Positions 18,951-29,530 of a stretch of DNA of 64,000 nucleotides are shown here, one piece after another. Origin of the DNA: CAIWHR01 sp963809965. Lineage in GTDB: Bacteria; Pseudomonadota; Gammaproteobacteria; Burkholderiales; Casimicrobiaceae. Below the pieces are notes generated by a model, which saw only the letters and a program-made list of their open reading frames with translations, was not told the DNA's origin and searched no databases. The position numbers and the translations under genes were made by a program. Where the stretch lies: assembly GCA_963809965.1 (NCBI GenBank), contig CAWELU010000011.1:1-64000 (forward strand), written 5' to 3'. Positions within the stretch are counted from its first letter, which is position 1, and every line of letters starts with the position of its first letter.

Positions 18951-19330
18951 CCGAGACCTTCGAGGGCCTGCTGATCGTGCGGCCGGAGGGGCGTCTGTTC
19001 TTCGTCAATGCACCGAACGGGTCGGATCGGATCCAGGCGTTGATCGCAAAGCACCGGCCAGGCGTGGTTGCCGTGGACATGAGCCGGGTGCCCGACATCG
19101 AATACTCGGCCTTGCAGGCGCTGATGGAAGGCGAGCAACGCGCGACGGAGAGCGGCGCCGTCGTGCGGCTGGTGGGACTCAACCCCGGTGTCCTCGAGGT
19201 CGCGCGCAATGCCGGCCTTGACCAGCGACTTGGCCGCGAGCGGATGTTGTTCAACGCGCGCGCCGCGATCGAACGCTACCAAGCGCCGGAAGCCAAGACC
19301 GCTGACGTGGCGCAACCCGCCGCGTCCTAA
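18951..19330 (+). pseudogene. Orphan STAS domain fragment of a SulP transporter
   Basis: About 125 residues ('TFEGLLIVRPEGRLFFVN' to 'AARAAIERYQAPEAK') match the C-terminal STAS part of the SulP protein at 4078-4457. Nucleotide identity is patchy: near-perfect blocks at both ends and a diverged middle. It lacks the transporter core and is preceded by the IS91-type remnant. It could be the tail of a deleted second SulP gene or a recombined copy of the first. It is translatable only as part of a chimeric reading frame, and I expect no transport function. Confidence 0.75.
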
Positions 19331-19397
19331 TCGAAAATATTCGGGGCACGACACGATGCCGCGAAACGACGGAGAATGAAGGAAATGGAGAGCAGCT

Positions 19398-20123
19398 CGA
19401 TGAAGGGCTGCGCGCTGGTGATGCTGGTCGCCGCGCTTGCGGCGCGCATCACGGGCTGCGCGGCCTGCCCCCGCCGGAAGGACGAACCGAGACTTCCGCG
19501 CTCTCCGACACGGAGGCAACGCGACTTGGTCGCGCGGTCACGCCGCATGTCGCCGCGAATCCGGGTAAGGCCGGGATCCATGCGCTTCCCGAGCCCCTCG
19601 ACGCCTTCGCCGCGCGCGTGGCGCTCGCCGCTGCCGCGGAAAAGTCGCTCGATGTGCGTACTACATCTGGCATGACGACCAGGTCGGCTATCTGATGTTC
19701 GAGGCGCTTTGGCAGGCAGCCGATAGGGGGTGCGCGTGCGGCTGTTGCTCGACGACCACAACACGAGCGGCCTCGACCCCACCATCGCTGCGCTCGACGC
19801 ACACCCGAACATCGAGGTGCGCCTCTACAATCCGGTCGTCCAGCGCGACGCCCGCACGCTCAATTTCCTGACCGACTTCACGCGGGTGAACCATCGCATG
19901 CACAACAAGTCGTTCACCGCCGACAACCAGGTGACCATCGTCGGCGGACGCAACATCGGCAACGAGTACTTCGGCGCGGGAAGCAGTGTCGTGTTCGCCG
20001 ACCGGGATGTGATCGCCGTGGGCCCGGCGGTCCGCGATGTGTCGAACGAGTTCGATCTGTACTGGAACAGCCAATCCGCCTATCCGGCGGCGAGCCTCGT
20101 GGGGGCGCCCGGACCGGATGGCG
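19398..20123 (+). repeat. Long direct repeat, copy 2 (with 5628-6353)
   Basis: Second copy of the 726-bp block, with two mismatches and no indels relative to copy 1. Here the downstream flank continues into the C-terminal codons of the same phospholipase D family, while copy 1 continues into unrelated sequence. Confidence 0.92.
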
Positions 20124-20288
20124 GGTCGCGTACGAGGTCCGACTGACGCCGGACGGGGAAAATCTGGAATGGATCGGGCGGACCGCGCTGCCGGTGAGAC
20201 ACGCTACGACACCGACCCGGGCACGTGCTGGTGGCTGCGCACGAGAGTCGACATGCTGTCGATACTGCCGATCAAATGGTTGCCCTAG
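19400..20288 (+). pseudogene. Phospholipase D-like lipoprotein pseudogene, internal deletion
   Basis: This has the same lipoprotein start, the same three frame changes and the same HxKxxxxD motif as copy 1. At 20123 it jumps to 'YEVRLTPDGENLEWIGRT' and 'DTDPGT', ending 'VDMLSILPIKWLP' (stop at 20288), which is the typical C-terminal end of this phospholipase D family. The second HKD motif and about half of the protein between are deleted, and the last part needs another frame. It is non-functional. Confidence 0.8.
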
Positions 20289-20314
20289 CCCGCCGACTGC
20301 GCGAGAGGGAAATC

Positions 20315-20500
20315 ATGCGCCGCCTGCCGGTTCTTCTGCTGACCTTCTTCTTCATTTCCGCGATCATGGCGGCGCCCCGTGCTCCAGCCGCCCGAGCGGA
20401 GATCGATGCGTTGCTATCCAGGCTCGCAAACTCGACGTGCGAGAGTTGCAGGCGATGCGTTCGGGCGAGCGGGCGCCGGCGACATCAGGGGCCGCGATAG
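20315..20500 (+). pseudogene. DUF5329-like protein, N-terminal stump
   Basis: A signal peptide ('MRRLPVLLLTFFFISAIMA') is followed by 'RAEIDALLSRLANSTCE', which resembles the start of DUF5329 proteins ('AEIDALLxRLxxSxC'). Similarity ends near 20440, and the remaining codons are unrelated. Full-length members are roughly 120-140 residues. A 'GAGAGGGA' ribosome site precedes the ATG. Confidence 0.5.
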
Positions 20501-20681
20501 TGGCCCCTTCCGCAAGATAGCGCGCTTCGTCGCCGCCGCGGCCCGGCTTGAGCCCGCGCGCACGCCCCATACAGTAGCCGTCGCGTCGACAGCCCGGGGC
20601 GTCTCCCTGTAAAGTGCCCGCATTCCGTGCCGCTCGCGCCGGAGTGTTCTGCCCTGCCCGCACTGCCAAGAAGGCTCGCCC

Positions 20682-22181
20682 ATGAGGAACGTTGCGACGC
20701 GCCCGATGCGCACCTCGTATTCACTCCTTGCGCTTTGCACCATCACGTTGCTGCTCACGGGATGCGGCAAGGAGGAGAAGAAGGACGCGGCAAGGCCGCC
20801 CGCGGACGTGACGACGGTCACCATCGTCGCGCGGGACGTGCCCGTGGCACCCACCTACGTCGCGCAGACGCAGAGCTCGCAAGCGGTGAACATACAGGCG
20901 CGCGTCTCGGGCTTCCTCGACAAGCGCGTGTACACCGAAGGCGCAGTGGTCAAGGCCGGGCAGGTCCTGTTCCAGATGGACCAGAAGCCGTTCCAGACTC
21001 AGGTCGACGCCGCAGCCGCCGCGTTGCAGCGGAACCAGGCCGCGCTCGAGGTCGCGACCGCCAACCTGGCGCGCACGAAACCCCTGGCCCAACAGAACGC
21101 GCTCTCGCAGAAGGACCTGGACGACGCGCAGGGTCAGTACGAGCAGGCGGCCGCCGCCGTCGAGCAGGCCAAGGCTCAACTCGAATCGGCGAAGCTCGAT
21201 CTGTCGTACACGACGATCACCTCGCCGGTCGCCGGTGTCTCCAGTTTCGCCGCCGTGGCCGACGGCACCTACCTCGACGCCAAGAACAGTCAGCTCACCA
21301 CCGTCTCGGTGCTGACCCCGATGTGGATCAATTTCAGCGTTTCCGAGAACGAATTCGAGCGTGTTCGCCGCGAGGTGGCCAGCGGCCAGCTGAAGCTGCC
21401 CGCGACCAATGCCTTGATGGTCGAAATCGAACTGGTCGACGGGTCGACGTTTCCCTATACGGGACGAATCACCTTTGCCGATCCCTCGTACAACTCGCAG
21501 ACGGGCACCTTTCTGATTCGTGCCTCGGTCGATAATCCCGGTGGCGTGCTCCGACCGAACCAGTACGTGCGCACGCGGCTCAAGGGCGCGGTCCGCCCAA
21601 ACGCGATCGTCGTCCCGCAACGCGCGGTACAGCAGGGTGCGAAAGGCCACTTCGTCTGGCTAGTGAACAAGGAGAACCAGGCCGAGCTGCGGCCGGTCAC
21701 CGTCGGCGATTGGGAAGGTGACGACTGGTTCATCGCGCAGGGCTTGAGCAGCGGCGATGTCGTCGTCGTCGACGGCGCGTTGCGGCTCGGACCGGGAACG
21801 CCGGTCAAGGCCACGCCCTACGTGCCTAAACCGGGGGCCGCGGGAACCGCCCCCGTCGCGCGTCCAGCGGGCGCTTCGCTGGCCGTGCATTTTGCGCCCG
21901 GAAAAGCCACGCTGGATGCCGAGGCCGCGAGGCTGCTCAAGGAATTCGTGCCGGCGATGAAGGCCGGCAAGAATCCGATCGACGTTACCGGCTACGCGGA
22001 TCGTACCGGCAACCACGCAGCCAACGTCGAGCTCGCGAAGCGACGCGCGGCCGCCGTGCGTGACGCCCTCCTGGCCGAGGGCCTCCCTGCCGATCGCGTA
22101 CGCATGAAACCACCGGTGGACGTCACCGGCAGCGGCAGCGACGAGCAGGCTCGGCGGGTCGAAATCGCCGCCGGCACCTAG
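20682..22181 (+). CDS. RND efflux periplasmic adaptor fused to an OmpA-like domain
   Basis: 499 residues. A lipoprotein signal with lipobox 'LLTGC' places Cys at residue 28. The adaptor runs from residue 45 to about 380: lipoyl/barrel-sandwich strands ('VNIQARVSGFLDKRVYTEG'), a coiled-coil hairpin at about 105-170 ('AALQRNQAALEVATANLART'), then beta-barrel and membrane-proximal domains. Residues 399-495 form an OmpA/MotB-type domain ('ADRTGNHAANVELAKRRAAA', 'ARRVEI') that normally binds peptidoglycan. Ordinary adaptors such as AcrA/MexA are about 380-400 residues and lack it. It precedes the RND pump gene by 16 bp and the outer-membrane factor, so it should bridge pump and channel. Confidence 0.88.
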   Translation: MRNVATRPMRTSYSLLALCTITLLLTGCGKEEKKDAARPPADVTTVTIVARDVPVAPTYVAQTQSSQAVNIQARVSGFLDKRVYTEGAVVKAGQVLFQMDQKPFQTQVDAAAAALQRNQAALEVATANLARTKPLAQQNALSQKDLDDAQGQYEQAAAAVEQAKAQLESAKLDLSYTTITSPVAGVSSFAAVADGTYLDAKNSQLTTVSVLTPMWINFSVSENEFERVRREVASGQLKLPATNALMVEIELVDGSTFPYTGRITFADPSYNSQTGTFLIRASVDNPGGVLRPNQYVRTRLKGAVRPNAIVVPQRAVQQGAKGHFVWLVNKENQAELRPVTVGDWEGDDWFIAQGLSSGDVVVVDGALRLGPGTPVKATPYVPKPGAAGTAPVARPAGASLAVHFAPGKATLDAEAARLLKEFVPAMKAGKNPIDVTGYADRTGNHAANVELAKRRAAAVRDALLAEGLPADRVRMKPPVDVTGSGSDEQARRVEIAAGT

Positions 22182-22197
22182 CCGGGGTGCACCGATC

Positions 22198-25100
22198 ATG
22201 TTTTCGCGCTTTTTCATCGAGCGACCGATCTTCGCCGCGGTCGTTTCGATCATCCTCTGCCTCGCCGGCCTCGTGGCGATGGTCGTGCTGCCGATCCAGC
22301 AGTACCCGACGATCACGCCGGTCCAGGTTACGGTTTCCGCGACGTACCCCGGCGCCGACTCGAAGACGCTGGCCGACTCGGTCGCCGCGCCGATCGAGGC
22401 GCAGATCAATGGCGTCGACAACATGCTCTACATGGTGTCGACCAGCTCGGCCAACGGCCAGCTCACGCTGACCGTCTATTTTTCGCTGGACACCAATCCG
22501 GACATCGCGCAGGTGCAGGTGCAAAACCGGGTCAACCTGGCGTTGCCGCAACTGCCGAGCGCGGTGACGCAGCTCGGCGTGTCGGTGCAGAAGAAGTCTT
22601 CGTCGATCATGATGCTGATCGGCATCCTCGGGAAGGGCGACCGCTATTCCAGCGATTACGTCGCGAACTACGCGAACGTCTACGTCCTCGACGCACTGAA
22701 GCGGGTGCCGGGTGCCGGCCAGGCGCAGGTGATGGGCATCGCCGATCAGGCGATGCGAATCTGGATGAACCCGGACAGGATGACCTCGCTCGGCATCACG
22801 ACCAGCGACATCGCCAACGCGATCAAGGCGCAGAACGCGCTGTTCGGCGCCGGACAGATCGGGCAGCAGCCGACCTCGGGGCCCGTCGAGCTCACGTTCC
22901 CGGTAGTCACGCAGGCGCCATTCACCGATCCGCGCCAGTACGAGCAGATCATCCTGCGCGCAAGCCAGGACGGCAGCGCAATCGTGCGGCTGGGCGACGT
23001 CGCGCGCGCCGAGGTCGGCCTGCGCCAGTACATCGTCGACACCAAGATGAACGGCGTGCCGTCGACGGCGATCGCCGTCTACCTGCAGCCGGGGGCGAAC
23101 GGTCTCCAGGTCTCCTCGGCCGTCCGCAAGACCCTGGAGGAGATGAAGCCGCGCTTCCCAGAGGGCATCGATTACATCGTTGCGCTCGACACCAACGACT
23201 TCGTCCGGCTGTCGATCGAGGAAGTGATCCACACGCTGTTCGAGGCGGTCGCGCTGGTGGTGCTGGTGGTGTACCTCTTCCTCCAGAGCGTCCGCACCAC
23301 GATCATCTGCACCGTGGCGATCCTCGTCTCGCTCGTCACCACGTTCGCCGGAATGCTCGCCCTCGGCTTCTCGATCAACCTCATCACGCTGTTCGGCCTC
23401 GTGCTGGCCATCGGAATCGTCGTCGACGACGCGATCGTTGTGTCCGAAAACGTCGAACGCAACATGCACGAGCATCATCTGGCGCCCAAGGAGGCCACGA
23501 TCCGGTCGATGGAGGAGATCGCCGGCTCGCTCGTCGCCGTCGTGCTGGTGATGGCGTCGGTGTTCATCCCGGCCGCGTTCCTCCCCGGAACCACGGGCCA
23601 GCTCTACAAGCAGTTCGCCATCACCATCGCGGTGTCGGTCGCAGTCAGCGGTTTCGTCGCGCTGACGCTGACGCCGGCGATGTGCGCGCTGATGCTCCAG
23701 CACAACCCGCCGCCGCAGAAGGGCTTCTTCGCCTGGTTCAACCGCCAGGTCGACGCCATCACCCGCGGCTTCGGGCATGCCGTCGAGCTGACGATCAAGC
23801 GCGCGGTCGTGGCGATGGTCCTGCTCGTCGGCTTCCTCTACCTGATCTACCACCTTTTCACGGTGCTGCCGACGAGCTTTGTTCCCAACGAGGACCAGGG
23901 CTACGTGATGGCCGCGATCATCATGCCCGAAGCCGCGAGCCTCGATCGCACGCAGGCGGTGGCGGAGAAGGTCGATGCGATCTTCGCGAAGCTCCCGGGG
24001 GTCGAGACGCGCGCGATGATCACCGGGTACAGCCTGCTCGACACCGGCTTCAAGACCAACGCCGGCGCATTCTTCGTCACGCTCAAGGACTTCAAGGAGC
24101 GCTACGGGTCGACCGAGGCCGCGCGCGCGCAGAACGCGCGGGCCGTGCTCATGAGCTTCTACCGCGAGGCGCAGACCATCGACGAGGCGATCGTGCTCCC
24201 GGTCGCGCCGCCGCCGATCCCGGGAATCGGCACGACCGGCGGCTTCGAGTTCTGGATTCAGGACACGGGTTCGGGTGATCCGGCGCAGCTCGACCAGGTG
24301 ACGCAGGAGTTCCTCAAGGCTGCCCGGGCGCGGCCGGAACTCGCGAGCCTGTCGTCGACGTTCCGCGCCAATACGCAGCAGCTCCGCGCCATCGTCGACC
24401 GCGACAAGGCCACGCTCATCGGCGTGCCGGTCGAGGATGTCTACAGCGCGATCCAGGCGCAGTTCGGATCGCTGACCGCGAGCCAGTACAATCAGTTCAG
24501 CCGCGTCTGGTGGGTGATTGTGCAGTCCGACGCCAAGTACCGGCAGAACCCCGAGGACCTGACGCGGCTGTACACGCGCTCGAGCGACGGGCACATGGTG
24601 CCGCTGTCGGCGCTGGTCAGGACCGAATGGGTCGCCGGTCCCGATCTGTTGCCGCATTTCAACGGCTTTCCCGCCGCGAAGGTCAACGGCAACGCTGCGT
24701 CCGGCTACAGCTCGGGTGATGCAATCGTCGGCGATGGAGGCGGTCGCGCGCGAGGTTCTGCCGCCCGGCTACACGTTCGCATGGTCCGGACTCGCGTTCG
24801 AGGAGAAGAAGTCCGGCGGCACGTCGATGATCGCCTTCGTCTTCGGCCTCGTCATCGTGTTCCTGGTGCTCGCCGCCCAGTACGAATCGTGGACGCTGCC
24901 GGGCGCGGTGATGACCGCGGTGCCTTTCGGGATCCTGGGCGCGCTCGTCACCAACTGGCTGCGCGGACTCGAGAACGACGTCTACTTCCAGATCGGTCTC
25001 CTCGTGCTGATCGGCCTCGGCGCGAAGAATGCCGTGTTGCGCGTCACCGCTGCGGTCCATTTCCGCGAGCAGGGCCATTCGATCATGGAGGCGACGCGGC

Positions 25101-25411
25101 TGGCCGGCGAGCAGCGACTGCGCCCGATCATCATGACCTCGCTCGCGTTCGCGTTCGGCTGCTTGCCGCTCGCGATCGCGCTGGGGGCCGGCGCCAATGC
25201 GCGCCACTCCATCGGCACCGGCATCATCGGCGGAATGATCGGCGAGACCACGCTCGCGATGCTCTACGTGCCGCTGTTCTTCTACCTCTTCGATCGGCTC
25301 GCCGAGCGCGGAGAACCGAAGCACGCGGCCGGCGATGCCCCGAGACCATCCTCCGGCGGCGACACGCCGGCCGGACACGCCGCGCCCGTTCCTCGCGCGG
25401 AGGGCGACTGA
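22198..25411 (+). CDS. RND multidrug efflux permease, HAE1 family (frameshifted)
   Basis: The proton-driven inner-membrane pump of the tripartite system, about 1,070 residues over two frames. It starts 'MFSRFFIERPIFAAVVSIIL' as HAE1 pumps do. The proton-relay residues are present: the Asp pair in 'GIVVDDAIVVSENVERNM', Lys in 'LGAKNAV' and Thr in 'MTSLAFAFG'. The frame changes near 24715-24720 ('GYSSG' then 'MQSSAMEAVAREVLPPGY'), restored by dropping one base. After the Lys helix the sequence 'AVLRVTAAVHFREQG' differs from the usual 'ILIVEFAKELREQG'. It overlaps no neighbour and sits between adaptor and outer-membrane factor. Confidence 0.9.
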
Positions 25412-25493
25412 AATGAAACGACCCCCAGGCTCACTGCGTTCGTACACGGAGGGGCCGTGTCGGTGCCCTTCGGGCGGCCGGGCGAGCACTGAC

Positions 25494-26955
25494 ATGCGTA
25501 CAGTCGCGATCGTCGCGGCGCTTTGCGCCTTCGCTCGGTGCGTGCACGATGGGGCCGGATTACGTGCGGCCGCAGGTCGACGTGCCGACGACCTTCCTCT
25601 ACGAGCCCAAGGTTGTCGCCGACACCGCCGATACCGAGTGGTGGAAGCAGTATGGCGACCCGGTGCTCGACCAGCTGATCGCCGACGCGCTCGCGCACAA
25701 CCTCAACGTCAGGATCGCCGCAGCCAATGTCGAACAGGCCGCCGGTGTGTTCACTCAGACGCGCTCTGCGCTCTTCCCGCAGATCGGCTACGGCGCCACG
25801 GGCGAACGGGCACGCACCACCGAATCCGGCGCAACCCGCTTGCCCGACATCGTCCCCAATCCGCAGAATGCCTACCAGGCCTTGCTGACCGCGAGTTGGG
25901 AACTCGACCTGTGGGGACGCATCCGGCGCTCGAGCGAGTCCGCGCGCGCCAACCTCCTCGCCACGGACGAGGCGCGGCGCGGCGTGATCCTGACCCTGGT
26001 GAGCTCGGTCGCCACCAATTACCTTACGCTGCGCGGCCTGGACGAGCAGCTCGTGATCGCCAAGCGGACGCTGGGCACGTATGCAGAAGCGGTGGACCTC
26101 TACCAGCTCCAGTTCAAGTACGGCCAGACCTCGCAGATGACCGTCGCCCAGGCGCAGTCGCAGTACGAGACGGCTGCGGCGCAGATCCCGCAGATCGAAT
26201 CGCAGATCGCCCAAACCGAAAACGCGCTCGCGATCCTGCTCGGGCGCAATCCGGGACCGATTCCCCGCGGCAAGTCCATCTACGATCTCGCCGTGCCCGC
26301 GGTTCCCGCCGCCCTGACCTCGGGATTGCTCGAGCGGCGCCCCGACCTGTTACAGGCCGAGCAGACGCTCATCGGCGCCAACGCACAGATCGGCGCGGCG
26401 AAGGCGCTCTATTTCCCGACCATCTCGCTCACGGGTGCGTTCGGCGGCGCGAGCGCCGAGCTGTCGAACCTGTTCACGGGTCCCGCGCGGATCTGGAATT
26501 ACACGGGCCAGGTCATCGGTCCGATCTTCACGTTCGGCGCGATCAGTGGCCAGGTCGCGCAGGCGGAAGCGGCGCAGCAGGCCGCGCTCGCGAACTACCG
26601 CCTCTCGATCCAGAGCGCGTTCGCGGACGTCGACAACGCCCTGGTCGCCAATGCCAAGCTCAAGGACCAGCAAGCGGCGCAGGAACGCCTGGTCGCGTCG
26701 CTCAAGGATTACGCCCGCCTCGCCCGGCTGCAGTACACCGGCGGGTACACGTCCTACACCACCGTGCTCCAGGCCGAGCAGACCTTGTTCCCCGCCGAAC
26801 TCACGCTGGCCGCGGTCCGCGCCTCCGTCTTCGGGTCGGCGGCGAACATCTACAAGGCGATGGGCGGCGGCTGGGTCACCGAGGCGGACAAGCTGACCAC
26901 GGGCGGCGTCAGCGCACCTGCCAGCGACCGTGTCACTCGGCAGCCCGTGTTCTGA
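25494..26955 (+). CDS. Outer-membrane efflux lipoprotein, OprM/NodT type (frameshifted at signal)
   Basis: The signal 'MRTVAIVAALCAFA' starts at 25494. Removing one C at 25536 joins it to 'GACTMGPDYVRPQVDVP', giving a lipobox (GAC) and the GPDYxRP start typical of OprM-like channels. The mature protein has the internal repeat of the family, with 'ASWELDLWGRIRRSSESARA' and 'LLERRPDLLQAEQTLIGANA'. About 480 residues is normal. It completes the adaptor-pump-channel operon, forming the TolC-like duct through the outer membrane. Confidence 0.9.
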
Positions 26956-26989
26956 CACCCCTCGCCTCGCGCCCACGCGCGTTCGAACC

Positions 26990-29413
26990 GTGAACGAAGG
27001 CTTTCATCGTCGCCTGCTGGTTCGGGCTGCGATCGCGTTGGCGTCGATCGCGTTCGGTCCTGGCCTGCCGGACGCGCTCGGACAAACGGGCGCCGCATCG
27101 AAGATCGGTGCCCGCGATCGCAAAGCCGCCGGCCAGCGTGTCACCCCAATCGAAGGGCGCATCCGAGGACGACCCGGCCTCGCAGGATGCGCGAGCGGAG
27201 ATACAAAGGAAGCTCGCTGAAGCACAGGCGCAGCTCGCTGCCATCGAGACAGCGCCCGAGACCGCTCTCGCGGCGCCCGTCGACACGCCGCAATCCGAAA
27301 TCGTCAACCGGCTCGCGCTCGTGCGCCAGTTGACCGGCGTCTACCAGCAGCAGCTCGAAATGCTGACGCGGACCGAAGCGGACCGCGGGCATCGCGTCGT
27401 TGCCGAGCGTGCGCTCGAAAGCTGGAGCGGATTCGCCACGCCGCCGCCTCATTCGCTGCTCGTCGTCGACGGCCTGCGCGACGACGAGGAGAACGCCCAC
27501 GCGCGCATCGCGAGCGCGCAATCGCGACGCACGCTGTTCGAGCGCTTCGGCAACGAGATCGCGGCGAAACTCAAGGCCAGCCAGGCCGCCGCACGACTGG
27601 CGGCGGAAGCCGCGGACCGGGCCGAGGGCACGCCGGGATTCGCACGCGCCGCGTGGCAACGCGATATCGCCCGGTTGAATGCGGAGTTGGACAGCGCCAC
27701 GCAGGAATTGCTGCAGATGGGCGTGCGCAACGCTCGTGAGGAGGCCGCGACGGCCGAGGCTTCGCTGGCTCTCGCGCGCCGCAAGTTGTCCGCCGCGGGC
27801 CACGATTTCACCCTGCCGCCCGAAGATCTGGCGCGGATTTACGTGGAAATCGATGCGCGCCGGCACGCCGTCGAGCGCGAACTCGACCGCGCAGTCCGCG
27901 CCGCAGCCACGGCAGCCGACGCGCGCGGAACCGCTGAACAGCGATTGTCCGCCGCGCGCGCGGCAACTGCGGGACCGGAGGGGGACGCCGCTGTCACGGC
28001 GCTCCGCCTGGACGAGCTCGCAACGGATCTTGACGTCAAGCGCGAGGCCGCCACGACGGCCACCCTGCGGGTCGACCTGCTGAAGCAATACCTGTCGCTG
28101 CTCGGCGGTGAGCGGATCGCGTGGGAAGCCCGTGCCGACGCAATGAGCGTGCGCGACCCTGTCCGTACGCGCGCCGCCTACGAACGACTCACCGGCTCGC
28201 TCGCCACCGTGCGCGCATGGCGCGAGTATCTGGCGCAACAGTTCGCGGCCGCGCGCGCCCGCGTTGCCGAGGCGGAGACGAGGCTGCGCACCGCGACGGG
28301 TGCCGACACCACGCAGGTACAACTGCTGCTCGATACGTACCGCCAACGCGAAAGCGACCTGCGCCGCGCCATGGAACAAGGCGAGCCGCTGGAACGCGTG
28401 TTGAGGCGCTTCCGCGAGGACTTCGAGGAACGGCGGGAGGCCTCGTTCGCGAACGTGCCCGCGATGCGGCGGCGGCTGCCGTGCTGGCGTTGCGGCGTGT
28501 CTGGAACTTCGAGATCCTCGCCGTCGAGGACACCTTCGAGACCGCCGACGGACGCAAGTTGAACGTCGAGCGCAGCGTGACGGTCGGCAAGACGGTCGGC
28601 GCCGTGCTGATCGTCGTCGTCGGCTACTGGCTGTGCAGCTGGATCGCGCGGCGCATCGAGCGCATGGTGGTGACGCGAGGCCACGTCGCGCCCCAGTCGG
28701 CCGCGTTGCTGCGCAACTGGATCCTGTTCGTGTTGACCGCGATCCTCGTGATCTTCGCGCTCGTCAGTTCCAGCATCCCGCTGACCGTGTTCGCGTTCCT
28801 CGGCGGCGCGCTCGCGATCGCCGCGGGCTTCGGAATGCAGACGCTGCTCAAGAACTTCGTCGCCGGGATCATGCTGCTGTTCGAGGGACCGATGCGCCTC
28901 GGCGACCTCGTCGAGGTCGACGGCTTTCGCGGCCGGGTCACGGCCATCGGCATCCGCGCCTCGACGATCCTGAGCGCCGACGGGATCGAAACGATGATCC
29001 CGAACGGCACGTTCATCGAGAACAAGCTCACCAACTGGACGTACTCGAGCCCCCAGGCGCGGCAGACGCTGGCGATCGGCGTCGCCTACGGCACGCCGCT
29101 GCGCAAGGCGGCCGACGTGATGCAGGAGGTGCTCGCGCGGCACGGCCTCGTGCTCAAGGAGCCGGCGCCGCAGGTGTACCTCGACGATTACGCGGACAGC
29201 GCGATCAGGTTCACGCTCACCTACTGGGTCGAGATGACGTTGACCAACGACACCCGTCGCATCAAGAGCGATCTCCTGCACATGCTCGACAAGGCGCTCG
29301 CCGAGGCCGGCATCAGGATGCCGTTCCCGCAGCGGGACGTGCACGTGGACGCGGCGACGCCCCTCAAGGTCGAAGTCGTCGCCCCGTCGCGCGCCGAGGG
29401 CGCGGCCCGCTGA
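26990..29413 (+). CDS. Large MscS/MscK-type mechanosensitive channel (two frameshifts)
   Basis: GTG 26990 starts a signal peptide ('RAAIALASIAFGPGLPDALG'). One frame change near 27108 leads to a long helical periplasmic region rich in Ala, Glu and Arg (coiled coil, about 440 residues). A second near 28440 leads to the membrane part: 'VGYWLCSWIARRIERMVV', two further helices, then the pore-lining 'LAIAAGFGMQTLLKNFVAGI' and the MscS beta domain ('DLVEVDGFRGRVTAIGIRAS', 'IPNGTFIENKLTNW'). These are unmistakable MscS signatures; the length suggests the MscK/KefA type. It releases solutes on osmotic downshock. It lies 34 bp after the efflux operon. Confidence 0.85.
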
Positions 29414-29530
29414 CCCGCGCCTCCATCTCTGCCGTGCCATGCATGCGCCGAGCGTCGGCCGGGAGCGTCGACTCGACTGGTCGCATGCCCACGCGCGCGG
29501 CGCGCGGGGCCCCTGCTTCCCGTCGCGCCG

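Noticed and set aside
18461..19330. Apparent fusion protein with a proline/histidine-rich N-terminus and STAS domain
   Set aside because: The N-terminal part is a wrong-frame reading of an IS91-type transposase tail, so the fusion is an accident of rearrangement.
22123..24657. 844-codon minus-strand ORF opposite the RND pump
   Set aside because: Its translation is Arg/Asp/His-rich low-complexity sequence, and the plus strand encodes a clearly conserved pump. It is a GC-driven shadow frame.
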